This document shows positions 47,441 through 60,087 of a DNA stretch of 64,000 bases, one piece after another (the stretch's first letter is position 1; every line of letters begins with the position of its first letter). The notes below the pieces were generated by a model. That model saw nothing but the letters and a program-made list of their open reading frames with translations, made no database searches and was not told where the DNA came from. Source of the stretch: Laburnicola sp. R22_1 (Eukaryota; Ascomycota; Dothideomycetes; Pleosporales; Didymosphaeriaceae); assembly GCA_014281115.1 (NCBI GenBank), contig JACONQ010000007.1:3162001-3226000 (forward strand), read 5' to 3'. The position numbers and the translations under genes are program-made.

Positions 47441-47825
47441 AAAAAAAAAAAGTATATAAAAGGTAAATTATAAAAAAGCATATTTAAACTACTAAGTAAG
47501 CATAGTAATCTTAGTGTAAGGCTTTTATAAGCAAAACGTTTATAAGGAGACTACTTAAAACTTTAGAAAAGATGAGATATTAGCGCTACTATACTATAAG
47601 CTATCTTTTTCTACTATTCTAATTATCGCAAATAATATAAGTTAATATTTAGTATTTACTATATTAATAGGTACGTACTACTATGCTTATAAGTAAAATA
47701 AGGGTAATAAATACTAGATATACTATTGCTCTATTACTATATTAAGATTGTTAGCTTGCCAAACACCTTTTTTAACCTGGTTTTTAGTTTAAGATTAAAG
47801 TAGGTTAAGATAGAAGGTTATTATA

Positions 47826-47960
47826 TACTACTACAGTAGAGTGACCCAAAAAAAGCGCCTAGTAAAAAGATACCTTTTTAAAAGTTATATAACTAAGTGA
47901 GTTTTAATACTATGTAAATAAAAAATATACGGTTTTAAAGAGGAAATATAGGGCATTAAG
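47826..47960 (+). repeat. V repeat copy 1
   Basis: GAGTGACCC-A7-GCGCCTAGTAAAAAG... matches the reverse complement of 53650-53787 over roughly 115 bp. Unclassified. Confidence 0.6.
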
Positions 47961-48256
47961 ATTAGATACTAGTGACGTGCTTACTAAGCAAGGTCCTTAA
48001 GGTATCTATCTCTAAACTTAGTATTTCTAAAAAGTCAAGTTTTAAGGCGTTATGACTTTTTTTATTTAGTATGCTACTAGGCTAATGATTTTACTAGCTA
48101 TTCAAGGCCTAGTGTAGATTACGTAAGCAAAATTTCGGAGTACTTATATAACTTAATTAAGAAATTATTTAAGGTTAAAAAATTACGTGATTATAAAAGT
48201 TAATTAAATCACGTGATTTATTACTAAGATTATAATATAATATAATATCTTTTGTC
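47961..48256. other. AT-rich, RIP-like sequence without a gene
   Basis: No open frame or domain. It holds a CACGTGA-containing inverted pair near 48195-48220. Confidence 0.4.
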
Positions 48257-48365
48257 TAACCTAGATTATAAGCGAGTCGCCCTTATATACGAGTCGCCCA
48301 CCTTATTAACTTTCTACAACGTGTCACCTACAAACTATAATAGCTTAACTAACTTCTACTTAATT

Positions 48366-50715
48366 GTCCTACAACAAAGCAGATATCTACCTTGCTATCC
48401 TAGCTATTAATTAGAACTAAATTCAGACTATACGAGAGGCTGTATAGGCTTATAATGTCCCCCAATTAACGCTGCGCGACTAACGCGCCGGGAAGCCTGC
48501 GCGACGCAATTGCCAGCCCAACTTAAGAAAGCTTACTAAGCTAGAAGAGGAGGTGATTATCGAGTATATACTTAATCTAGATTCGCGAGAGTTTGCGCCT
48601 ACTCTAGAAGCTGTGCGGAATATAGCGGATAAGTTACTCGCTAAGCGCGGCAGTGGCCAGGTTAGTTAATAGTGGCCTAGAAACTTTGTCAAGCGAACAG
48701 ACAGCCTTACTACGCGGTTTAATCGACTATACAACTACTAGAGAGCGCTCTATAAGGATTTAGAAGCTATACAACGCTAGTTTAACCTCGTAGCGCGTAT
48801 AAAGGCCACCTACAGTATCTATAATAAGGATATCTTTAACTTTAACAAGACTGGCTTTCTAATAGGCAAGATATTCTCCTAGCTAGTTGTTATAGGATTA
48901 GAGAGACGTAGCTAGCCAAAAGTAATCCAGCTAGGCAATTGCGAATAGGTCACAGTAATCTATAGAATTAACGCTGCTAGGTAGGCAATCCCGCCCTTTG
49001 TTATTTTCACTAGCTAGTATTACCTCTCTGCCTAGTATAAGGGCGAGGATATACCAGGCGACTGGACTATTAGGCTTAGCGATAATAGTTAGACTACTAA
49101 TAAGCTTAGTATTACCTAGCTATAGCACTTTATTAAGCATATAGCAGCGCGTAGGGTAGGCGCGCGCTAGCTACTTATACTTAATAGCTATAAGAGCCAC
49201 AAGTCGCTTAAATTCTAAGAAATCTATAAGAATAATAATATCTATACTCTCTATATGCTGCCACATTCGTCGCACCTCCTGCAGCCACTAGACGTTAGTT
49301 GTTTCTCGCCATTAAAGCGGGCGTACGGGTGCTAAGTGTCGAGCCTAATAAGCAACCATATTAACCATAACGTGTCCGTGCACGTAATGCGCCACTTCGC
49401 GTGATGCGCCACTTCGCGTGATGTACCACTTTTTACTAGGAAAATTAAGAAAAACAAGGAAGTTTAAAGCAGTATAACTCTTTAACTACCTTTCCTTTTT
49501 AAAATCTTCCTTTATTAAAGTTATTAAGAAAGACCATCTCTATAACTTTAGAATTTTAGTTTTCTAATAATAATTAGTTTTAAGAAAAAAGTATAAAAGT
49601 CCTAAAATTTAAAAATAAAACTTTTTTAGGTATAAATTATATTATTTAGAATATATTTTATATTAGAACTTTTTCTTATACAGAGCTACTTAAGAAAATA
49701 GATTATCTTTCCTAATTTATTTTTCTTAAAAAAATAAAAAGATAATCTAACTTTTTAGTTAAGAGTTTTATTAAAAAGAACCTAATATAAAATGTGTTCT
49801 AAATAGTATACTTTATACCTAAAAGTGTATTATTTTTAAATTTTAGAGACTTGAATTTTAGGACTTTTATACTTTTTTCTTAAAACTAATTATTATTAGA
49901 AAACTAAAATTCTAAAGTTATAGAGATGGTCTTTCTTAATAACTTTAATAAAGGATGATTTTAAAAAGGAAAGGTAGTTAAAGAGTTATACTGCTTTAAA
50001 CTTTCTTGTTTTTCTTAATTTTCCTAGTAAAAAGTGGTGCATCACGCGAAGTGGCGCATTACGCGAAGTGGCGCATTACGCGCACGAACACGTTATTACT
50101 AAGCTTAAGTTTCTACCTATCTTTCGCGCCGCCTACAACTAGTTAATCACAAAGGAGAATATCTGTGCAAGCTTTTAGGGCGCCAGACTAGCCCTATACA
50201 ATCTAGAGGTAGTAATCTTAAAGCTTAATATTAAGCTAAGGACGCCGTCGCTAGCAACCCTACTAGAGGCTGTGTAGAAGACCAAAACACCTAGCAATGT
50301 GCGTAAACTAGAGGCTCAATCAACATTAATTCGCGAGTGGATTCGTGCGCATAAGAGCTTGTCACCTACTTCTATTATTAAGAGGCTTAATTAGCTAGAA
50401 AGAGGCTCTTCTAAAGTAATGCATTAAATGGCGCTTATGCGCGAGCGAATCTTAAGCTCTAAGAGAGCAAATAAGGCCGCTATAATGCGCAAGAATCGCA
50501 AAAAGAAGCGAATCTAAAAGTAAAGCACCCTATTAAAGGCAGAGGGAGAGGATATTATTACTTAAAGGGCTGTTAAGCAGCAACTTAAGGGAGAAACGCG
50601 TTAAGGCAAGGCGCGATTAGGTACAAGCCGACAGGCCTTAGCGCACTGTAGTCGCTGTAGAGAGACTGGCCATAACCCACAAACGTGTGAAAAGTATACT
50701 ATAGATACTACTTAA
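48366..50715 (+). pseudogene. pogo-D transposase with catalytic residues lost
   Basis: One frame from about 48366 to 49367, resuming after the palindrome at 50096. Blocks: YNKADIYLAILAI; LRKLTKLEEEVIIEYILNLDSREFAPTLEAVRNIADKLL; NFNKTGFLIGKI (family NFDETGF, both acidic residues lost); LILNSYKSHKS (family LILDGHxSH, catalytic Asp lost); LPHSSHLLQPLDVSCFSPLKRAYG intact near 49258-49330. It ends in a CCHC knuckle, HCSRCRETGHNPQTC (50645-50690). Every Trp expected in the first half is TAG. All three lost acids are G-to-A changes. Confidence 0.88.
49370..50093. mobile_element. 724-bp palindromic fold-back element (FB-2)
   Basis: Inverted arms of about 350 bp meeting near 49730. Tips start ACGTGT[C/T]CGTGC. 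The left tip has the 17-bp unit ATGCGCCACTTCGCGTG in tandem, and the right tip has the complement. Next come ACTTTTTACTAGGAAAAT and AAGAAAAA, as in FB-1. TA is duplicated (49368-49369, 50094-50095). It is inserted in the pogo-D transposase frame, which resumes in phase after it. Arms differ at scattered sites and by one short indel. No coding capacity. Confidence 0.92.
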
Positions 50716-50867
50716 ACTAGGACAGCTCTTATATTAATATTATTTTATTGCGTTATGGATATACAGGCTATAAAAGGCTAAGAGAGTTAATAAGATAGGC
50801 AACTCGCTTGTAAGGACGACTCGCTTATAATCTAGGTTAGTAAATTTTCTCTTTTGTATTTCCTCGA

Positions 50868-52121
50868 ATGGAGCCAAAATTGTCAAAACTCGAAAGTTAA
50901 GTTTCTTTACTTAAAAAAGCAAATACTTCTAATTCTACTATTACTACTACTCTTAATAAGCCTCTACAATCTATTAAGACTGCTATTAGACGTATTAATA
51001 AGAAAAATAAGGGAGATAACTTATTAAAAGGGGTAAAACAAGGGAGAGTAACTAAGATTACTTCTAGGGAGAAAAGAGTTATTAATAGGGATTTAACTAA
51101 AAGCCCCAAGAAGACAAATAAGAGGCTATTAGAAGAGAATAGTTTTGGCTTTACTAAGAGGACGTTATAGAGAGTTTTAAAAGGAGAAGACTATTCTTTT
51201 AACGTCTCTAAGAAAAAGGCCTATTTAACTAAAGAAAGGGCTAAAAGAAGAGAATTCTGGGCTAAAAAGATAGTTAAGGAGCTAAAAAATATTCACTTTG
51301 CTAAAGTTATATTTTCTGACGAGTCTACTATCCAAAGGGGGCATGGTAATAGGCAAGAATATATAAGAAAAAGGGGAAAATCGAAAATTGGGCTTGAACA
51401 GCGCAAAAACCAAACAACTAGTAAGTTATTAATTTCTTTTAAATTCTAGAATTTTAGAGCACCTTTTTCTCTATAATTAGTCTGTTTTACTTTTTTTATA
51501 TCTTTTTTTTAAGCTAGTACTAATTCACTAAAAGCGCGAGATATTTCTATCTTAGTCTGGGGCTGTATTTGGATAGGAGGACGTTCTAAACTAGTGTTTT
51601 TAAGGGACCCTATTAAAACTAGGACTTTTAATAACACTAGATATATACAGGAGTGTTTAAATCCTATCTTAAAACCTCTTTTAAAAAGAGATAAGTAAAG
51701 TACTCCTTTTTCTTTTTTTTTTTTTTTTCTTTTAATATATATAATATATATATATATTATATTTTTATAATCTTATTCTTTATACTAATTATAACTAGGC
51801 TGGAAATTTTAACAGGATAATTCGAAGATTCACGGAACTCCACAGGTGAAAAGGTGGTTTTCTAGGAATAAAGTCTTTGTTTTTGGGCATCCACCCTATT
51901 CACCAGACTTAAATCCTATAGAAAACGTTTAGAGTCTATTAAAAGATAGGCTAGGAAAAAGAAATAGGGCTTCTTTAGGCTTTGGCACTAGTAAATCTAG
52001 TGCAGAAGCCTTTAAAAGAGCTATACAAGAGGAGTGGGATTTAATTCCACAGAAGGCTATAGATTATTGTATACTATCTTTGTCTAAGCGTTATAATAAC
52101 GTTATAGAGGCTAAAGGATAG
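50868..52121 (+). pseudogene. Tc1/mariner-type transposase, degraded
   Basis: ATG 50868. N-terminal helix-turn-helix part, then FAKVIFSDESTIQRG (first catalytic Asp, about 51298-51340), QDNSKIHGTPQVKRWF (second Asp, about 51815-51860), and FGHPPYSPDLNPIENV (51882-51935), where the last acidic residue lies, followed by LLKDRLGKRNRASLGF. Two gaps have intron form: 51421-51534 (GTAAGT...TACTAATTCACTAAAAG) and about 51696-51800 (T-rich, ends AACTAG); the second does not restore frame exactly. Only a few stops (TAG, TAA). The terminal repeats were not found; pogo-D abuts its 5' side. Confidence 0.8.
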
Positions 52122-52245
52122 TATACTAAGTACTAGTTATATATTATTTACTAGTTCTATCTAATTATTTAATTTTAATTAATTTTTATCTTTTGTCTTA
52201 TAATTATTATTTCTATAAATAAACCTATAATAAAAATTAAGTTAT

Positions 52246-53474
52246 TAAAGATCTTTATTGTGTGGAGATTCTAACTAAGGTCGAGTTCACACTATACACA
52301 AAGAGGAGTATAATAGAAGGCACTAAAACTTAGTATCTAGCACACAGTGGTAGTAATAAAATATATACAAAATAATAATAATTTTGTTATTAACTTTCTT
52401 TATAGCAGTATTATTAATAGTAGTTTATAGATAGTCTACTATCTAGCATAACTAAGTTATATATTATCTCCTAACTAGTAGACTATTAGAGAGCTGTAGT
52501 AGACTGTGGAGTTGTAACTATAGAAGTAGTGTAGGCAATAGAACGCTTAACTATAGTTTAGTTATCGTGCTTACGACCTAGTAGTAGCGTAACTATGGTT
52601 TACTATACGCACAGCGTATAAAGTCTACCTCTTACGATATTAGAAACGCCTAGAACACTAAATCTTTATCTCTTTATTTATTATATCTAGCGACGTAACA
52701 ACTTTCTAGCGATCTAATATTGCGTCTAAATCTAATACCTATAGTAATATGGCTGTTATTAAATTTGGTTAGGGTATAGACAACTGGCTAGACAAAGTTA
52801 AGGATAATCCCTAGAGATTTAGCGACCTTGTGCGACTAGAAGGATTATTAGAGGGGTCTCTAGAGCTTATTTTTAAGTACCCCATTAGTGATATCTTTAG
52901 GCCAATTTGCCGCGCCTTGTGCCTCTAGATTCTAGAGTGCAAGGCACTCCTTTAGTATCTAGATATTAGCGGAGACGCAGCCTTTGTAACGCAATAATAG
53001 CACAACGCAGAGATTATACTATAGAAGCTTAAAAATATAACTAAAAATAAAGGTAATAAGGACTATAAGGGCGAGAACTAGAGTAAAGGGAAGAAAGAGT
53101 TTATTATAATATATAAGACGCTGAAGGCGTAGTAGTAGCACGTGAAACTTATTAAGGCGGTGGCGATTATCTGGGCTGCTATTAAGGCGGGGGACCGCGA
53201 GTAATAAGGGTGAGAGTAAGCGGCGATAGTAAAAGTATGGGGGAGATGGGCGGCGACGGCAAGGTCCTAGGTGGCAGTATACAGCTTGCTAGTTGCGAGA
53301 GGAAATCTACTATAGAAAAGTAATAAAATAGTTAGGTTAGTTACTAATATTATTATTATTATTATTATTGCTGCGAAAAATATTGTTAAAGAAATTATTA
53401 ATTACGTAACACGGTGGTTGGTTAAACAGCCGGCCCGGGATCACGTGACATCACGGATTGACCCTGGGGGAGAA
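52246..53474 (+). mobile_element. Retroposon family R, full-length copy D
   Basis: 1229 bp flanked by a perfect 14-bp direct repeat AAAAATTAAGTTAT (52232-52245, 53475-53488). The first ~205 bp are the head shared with the short copies. A 1-kb body follows, found again only in copy E. The body holds a decayed frame from about 52750 (MAVIKF.GIDNWLDKVKDNP, LVRLEGLLEGSLELIFKYPISDIF) without a recognised domain, then a TTA microsatellite near 53350, and ends CCTGGGGGAGA without a long poly(A). Confidence 0.82.
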
Positions 53475-53488
53475 AAAAATTAAGTTAT

Positions 53489-55325
53489 ATAGTCCTTATA
53501 GACTAAACTATAATATATATAAGTTATAGAATTTTATCTACGTAGAAAAAAAAGTTATATAGGGTCAAAGTTTTAAGAAAAAATTCCCTTAACTTTACTA
53601 AGATACCTCTAGTTAGCGCTAATTACTAATCTCTTACTAACCTTTTATACTAAATCTGCTAAACCTTCTCCTTAAAACGGTATACTTTTTATTTACATAG
53701 TATTAAAACTCACCTAGTTTTATAACTTTTAAAAAGGTATCTTTTTACTAGGCACTTTTTTTGTGTCACTCTACTATACTATCTCTATAAACAAGAATAG
53801 GTTTTGTACGTCTTATATAATCGCTTCCTTTAGTTTATATAGTAGTGATAGTTACTTACTAACTTTATAAAGGTTTAATCTACTATTCTCTTACGTATAG
53901 AGGATAGGATATAATAAAACAAATTATATAGCTAATAATAACTTGTATAATCTATCTTTACTCTTACTAATTTATAGTTAAGAGTTTGTTAACTACTAAT
54001 TAGTATTAAATAGGCTCTACAGCTAGCTATACAGATATTAATATCTAATACTCTATATTAGTAAGTATAGAGGGTGTATAGGATAATTATATAATAAAAG
54101 GAAATAATATAATAGAACTAATTTAGTATTAATTGCTTATCTTTAGAAAGGGTGTAAGTAGAAAGAAAAATATCCTATAATGTATAGGCAGCAGCGCACA
54201 GACATTATATAATCCCTATATAATACTATTATGCAACAATATTAAAACCTTAACTCTCTTAGGTGCCCTTGCCCATATAGTATACAGATAATAATAGTAT
54301 TTAAATTATTAGAATAAGTAGGCCTTAAGCTTTTAAGCTTAGAGATAATAAATATATTCCTTTCTAAAAAAGTAGGAAGCTATTATATATATGGTAGTAT
54401 ACCTTTTATAAACTATTACTTTTTATTTTTAGAGTATAATTACTACTTTTTAGTTTAGGTGTTATATTTAGAGTTACTAGTTTTTACTTATTCTATAGTG
54501 TATAAATTCCTAACTATTTACTAGACCTAGTAATAGTCTATATATTACTTTTTTCTAGTTTTAAGTAGCTCGTTAGCTAGCTAATTGCTTATTTATATTA
54601 GAGATTCCCCTCTTTAGTTTAAGACTAAAATTTATAATAAAACTTAAAACTAAAGTAAGCTTTAGAATTATATTATAAGTTTTTTTAGAATTCTAAATTT
54701 TACCTTTGTATAAAATAGTTATAAGCTTTAGAGCTTATTTCTAGGGTATATTTTATTTATGCTTATCTCTATAAAATAAAGACTTATTACAAGTAATATT
54801 TTGCGTTATAATTACTTAGTTAAGCATTAGAACCTATGTTCTATAGATAGTTAAGACTATATAGCCTACTAAATACTTAATATAGCCCCTTAGATTTATC
54901 TTAAATCTGCGCCTATTATGCCTAGCTACCTATTCTCTATTTAGAGGATAAGCATAATAGCTATAGGTATAAATACTACTTTAATTTAGCCTTAACTCTG
55001 CTATTATAGCTCTAGTTTAAACTAATTAATAGTAGTAGAAATACTATTAAAACCAGCTTTTAAGAATTGTATTTATAAATTAAGAGCTCTAAAGAGTAAT
55101 TAGGCGTTTTTATAAAGGTATACACTGGCTAATACTACTTTACCTTAAAGCTTAATAAAAAAATTTATACTTAGGTACATTTTAATAAATATATTAATAA
55201 GCTTTTAGTGTACTTACTTAGGTATACTATTAGTTTTTACTATAAGGTAATATAGTTTAGCGCTTAATTTCTTTTTATTAGTTTAGTTTTTAAAATATAA
55301 GCGTTCTTTTTATAGAAGTAATACT
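53489..55325. other. AT-rich, RIP-like region without a gene; V repeat copy 2
   Basis: No open frame of note. 53650-53787 is an inverted copy of the V repeat at 47826-47960. The remainder is CpA/TpG-poor and unassigned. Confidence 0.5.
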
Positions 55326-55902
55326 ATTAGAAAGAGAAACGTCGCAGACCTTTTAGTATATAGTACAACGCTGTAAGAAAAAGCTATAGGTATGCTAAAA
55401 ATATATTAAAAAAAGGCAACGTAGTACAATAGGTTAGGCTAGGGACTATTTGTTAGCACGTGTAAATTAGCCCCTTATACTAATAAGGTAGTTAATTATA
55501 GTGTGCTATTGTCTATAGATACTAAAGTTAAAGTTAAAAATAAGAATATAACGCGGCCTATACATAAAGTATAAAAATCTACAACTAAATTAAGTATATA
55601 TCCACCCTTACACACAGAGTATAATAGGGTAACGAAAGGTTAAAAGGTAGGTATTAATTATTAAGTAATGCGGCGGGTGGGCGGGCATGTTAGAGTATTG
55701 TTATAGTAGGGTTAGTTGTCTTAGAAGCTAGAGGAGGCGTTAAAAAAACCTTAACGCACTTTAGTTCTAGAACGTGGCATATATATAACGTTATATAATA
55801 TTATATAGGCGCTGATAATACAATAAAAAATGCAGTAATTAAACGTAGTGGGGCCACTTAAAAACTAATAAGTAGAGGCAGTTTATACTCCTGCCTAGAA
55901 GG
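55326..55902 (-). repeat. XY repeat unit with internal deletion, reverse orientation
   Basis: Y module 55326-55625 joins directly to X end 55629-55902; the middle present at 45880-46125 is missing. Confidence 0.65.
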
Positions 55903-56227
55903 GAAAGTATTACTATATTCTTATTTTAGTAGATAACTATAATTTTAACCTTATATTTAGTTTCTACTATTTTAGCAAATAGCTTAAATATATTTATAAT
56001 CTTAGAAACTAGTTTTAAGACTATATTAAAGACAAAGAGCTTGCTACTACATTCTTTCTTAATAATTAAGTACTATTCTTCTTTAAGTATACTTAAAGAA
56101 AAGTTAAAAAGATTCTATAAACTTTAGTAGAAATTTTAGGTAATTTTTATATGGTTATCTTAAGATTTCCTATATAGTATATATTATTAAGCAATATTTA
56201 TGAACTTATTTTAGTATTTTATTAATA
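55903..56227. other. AT-rich filler, nothing recognised
   Basis: CpA-poor sequence with no match noticed elsewhere in the window. Confidence 0.4.
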
Positions 56228-57720
56228 TGAGAAAGAAAAATATTGCAGACCTTTTAGTATATAGTATAACGCTATACGGGAAAGCTATAGGTATACTAAA
56301 AACACTTCTTCTAGACAGAAGTATAAACTGCCTCTACTTATTTAGTTTTTAAGTTGCCCTACTACGTTTAATTACTATGTTTTTTTATTATATTACAGCG
56401 CCTATATAGTATTATATAATATAATCTTATGTGTAAGCGCTAAGCCCTAGGACTAGAGCGCATTAAAGTTTTTCTAACGTCTCCTCCCAACTTCTAAGAC
56501 AACTAACTCTATAATAATAACACTCTACCTATCTGTCTACCTACTATATTACTAGATAATTAATACCTACCTTTTAATCTTTTACCGCGTTACTAGATAA
56601 TTAACTTCTTAGAATCCCTAGACGCACGTGCTATCACTACTATAATATATAATAAATTATGCGCGCTTTATACTCCTAATACTAAATAGCACCCTAATAC
56701 TTTTAGTGTTAGCCTTACTCTACCTATTACCTATAAAAGTTCTATAGTATAAGCGCGTATTTGTATATCTACTATATCTTTATTACTTATTTCTAGCAGA
56801 ATCTATTTGTATAACAACCCTCTAGGACCTTTAGATTAAATAGTAGCGTCTTGTGTTTTATATATCTCTAACAACTTTTAGTAAATTTAGCCTATTGCTT
56901 TTTAAAATAGCTCTAGTTTAGTTTATTTATAACATAGCTAAGGACTAGGCTACTAAGATAGTAGAAAGAGAGCTATAGGTTAAAATTTATAGCCCCTAAA
57001 GCACCTAAGTATTTACTAATGCTATAATAAAATAAACTATCTATAGTAATCTATTTACTATATAACCTATATTATACAGCTATAGTATTAGCAATATTAG
57101 AAGGCGTTTAATCTTTATAATACTAACCCTAGGTATTTTAGTTAGCGTTATTCTTCGTATTATTCTTCGTATTATTATATATATATATAGGCGCGTGACC
57201 GCCCGCCCTATAAAAAGCGCATTATTTAGTTAAAGAAAGGCTATTAGTACCTTAGTAGATAGTAACTTTAAGGTCTTGCGCAACAATATACTCTATATAT
57301 TAGGCCAATAAACACTTAATCTAGTTACGAATTTTTATACTTTATACGTAGGCAGCTGCGTTATATTATAATCTTTAATTTTTACTTTAGTATCTATAGA
57401 CTATAATATACTATAATTAACTATCTTATTAGTATAAAGGACTAATTTGCATGTGCGAACAAGCAGTCCCTAGCCTAACCTACCTCTAGGCAGCTTCACC
57501 TCTTTTAATGTCTTTTTAGCACACCTATAGCTTTTTCTTATAGTATTATACTATATACTAGAAGGTCTGCAATATTTCTCTTCTAGATACTAAAATTATG
57601 TTAAAAAAAAGTAAAGTAGTAAAATAGATTAGACTAGAAACTATTTATTAGCACGTGGAAATTAGTCCCTTATACTAATAATAAGGTAGTTAATTATGAG
57701 ATATACTAGATACTAACCCT
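56228..57720 (+). repeat. XY unit inserted inside a Y module
   Basis: 56228-56305 is the first part of a Y module and 57590-57720 continues it. Between them, 56306-57588 is an XY unit (X start TTCTTCTAGACAGAAG, Y end TTTCTCTTCTAGA). TACTAAAA occurs on both sides, which could be the target duplication. Confidence 0.6.
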
Positions 57721-57721
57721 C

Positions 57722-58765
57722 CTAGGTAAGAGTATAAACTACCTTCACTTATTAAGTTTTTATGTGGCCCTACTACGTTTAATTACTGCATTTTTTATTA
57801 TATTACTAGCGTTTACATAATATTATATGCGCGCTAAGCCTAGAGCGCATTAAAGTTTTTTTAATATCTCTCCTAGCTTCTAAGACAACTAACCCTACAA
57901 TAATAGCATCTTAACTTGCTTGCCCACCTGCCGCGTTACTAGATAATTAATACTACCTTATAACCTTTTACTACGTTACTAGACTATTAACTACTTAAAA
58001 TCTCTACTTTACTCTACTACTATAATATATAATAAATTACGCGCACACTTCCTACTCCTAATACTAAATAGCACCCTAATACTTTACTAGCTTTACTTTA
58101 TTTATTACTTATAAAAGTTCTATAGTATAAGTACATATTTGTATATCTAGTACACCTCTAGCACCTACTTAGGATAACTACTATTTTTAAAATAAGTAGC
58201 TATTAATTAGAGATTTAATATTAGATAGTAATTACTATAAGCTACGTAGTAGTATATAGCTACTAACTTAGACACTTACTATATAAAATATTTATATTCT
58301 TCTAGTTCTTATTTTAAATAATTATAAGCATCTTATACCTAAACTAGTATAGGGCAATGTATATTGTAAAGCTTATTTTGCCTTTAATTCTAGACTTCTA
58401 CTTACTAAAATCTATACTCTTCTTAATATAGCAATCTAATTCTATAGCAGCTATCTACTTACTATATAGGTCCTTAGTATAGACACCTATATAGTTTTTA
58501 ATATTAAGTAGCATCTAGCTATTACACTTAGCTATCTTATACCTAGCTGTGTTATTATATATATCTTCTAGGTAGGAGCGTAATACTGCACGTCTAGTAG
58601 TAATAGCGTCTTTAGAATAAGAAATAAATATAGCAACCTTAAGATCTTGTGTAATAATTAAATATATTATATAGTAGATAGATAAATACTTAATTTTTAT
58701 AAACTAGTTGCGGATTTTATATTACGTGCGCATAGGTAACTACATAGTATATTATTAACTACCTC
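57722..58765 (+). repeat. XY unit, first of two direct copies
   Basis: X module (57722-58200), a ~390-bp linker and a truncated Y module. The linker and both modules recur in the same order in the next unit. Confidence 0.7.
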
Positions 58766-58771
58766 TAGCCC

Positions 58772-60087
58772 CTCCTAGGCAGGAGTATAAACTGTCTCCA
58801 CTTATTAGTTTTTGAGTGACCCCACTGTGTTTAATTGCTGCTTTTTTTATTATGTTTCTAGCACTCATATAATATAATGTCACGTGCGAGCGCTAAGCCC
58901 TAGGACTAGAGCGCGTTAAAGTTTCACTAACGTTCTCCCCCTAGCTTTTAAGACGATAAACTTATAATAATAACATTCTAACTTGCTTGCCTACCCGCCA
59001 TATTACTAAATAATTAATACTTACCTTTCGAACTTTTGCCGCGTTACTAGACAATCTACTACTTAAAACTCTTAGACGTACGCTTTGCCACTACTACGAT
59101 ATATAATAAATTGCGCGCACGCCTACTTTTAATACTACATAGTACTCTACTATTCTTTGCTAATAATCTATTAACCTATTAACTTCTAGACACCTAGCTA
59201 TTACTCTACCTATCTCCTATAAAAATCCTATAGTATAAGCGCGTACTTATATATCCTCTACGCCTCTAGTACCTACTTAGTATAGCTGTTATTATAGAAG
59301 TAACGAGCTATTAATTAGAGATCTAATATTGCTTATGGCTCTTAGTAGTAATTGCTCCTATAAGCTACACAGTAGTATATAGCTACTAGCCTAGACTCTT
59401 ACTTTATAAAAATGTCTATATTCTTCTAGTTCTTATTTTTAATAGTTGTAAGCACCTTGCACCCAAACTTACATAGGGTAATTTATATTATAAGACTTAT
59501 TTCGCTTTTAATTCTAGGCTTCTACTTACTAATATTTATATTCTGCTTAATATAGCGATCTAATTCTATAGTAGCTATTTACTTACTATATAGGTCCTTA
59601 GTATAGACTATATAGTTTTTAACGTTAAGTAGTATCTAGCTATTATATCTGGCTGTGTTATACCTAGCCGCGTTATTATTTGCGTCTCCTAGGTAGGAGC
59701 GCGATACCACACGTCTGGTAGCAATAGCGATGGCGTCTTTGGAGCGAGAGATAGATATGGCGATCTTAAGGTCTTGCGCGACAATTAAACGTATTGTTAT
59801 TAGGTAGTAGATAGATAAACACTTAATTCCTAGTTATGCATTTTATATTATATTTGTATAGGCAACTACGTATTATATTGTTACTTTAGTACCTAGTATA
59901 TCTTATAATTAACTACCTCTAGTAGGAGGGGCTGATTTGCACGTGCTAACGAACAGTTTCTAGCTTAACCTATCTATCTCTAAGCTGCTTTACCTTCTTT
60001 AATGCGTTTTTAGCACACCTATAGCTTTCCCTTACAGCGTTGTACTGTATACTAAAAGGTCTACAATATTTCTCTTCTAAACTACCT
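58772..60087 (+). repeat. XY unit, second direct copy, most complete
   Basis: Starts CTAGGCAGGAGTATAAACTG and ends ACAATATTTCTCTTCTA. About 1.3 kb; less AT-converted than its neighbour (it retains GCGATGGCGTCTTTGGAGCG). Confidence 0.7.

Larger units (their letters stand above)
48259..50837 (+). mobile_element. pogo/Fot1-like transposon (pogo-D)
   Basis: Terminal inverted repeats of about 53 bp starting ACCTAGATTATAAGCGAGTC (48259 onward; complement ending 50837), TA duplicated at 48257-48258 and 50838-50839. It contains a transposase remnant and a palindromic insertion (49370-50093). Strong RIP in the interior. Confidence 0.92.

Noticed and set aside
47826..47870. CCTAGTAAAAAG in the V repeat as another fold-back element
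   Set aside because: The 12-base match is in the opposite orientation relative to the tip and no inverted arm follows.
49370..50093. Palindrome as an assembly artefact
   Set aside because: The arms differ at scattered sites, TA is duplicated, and the pogo-D frame resumes in phase, so insertion explains it better.
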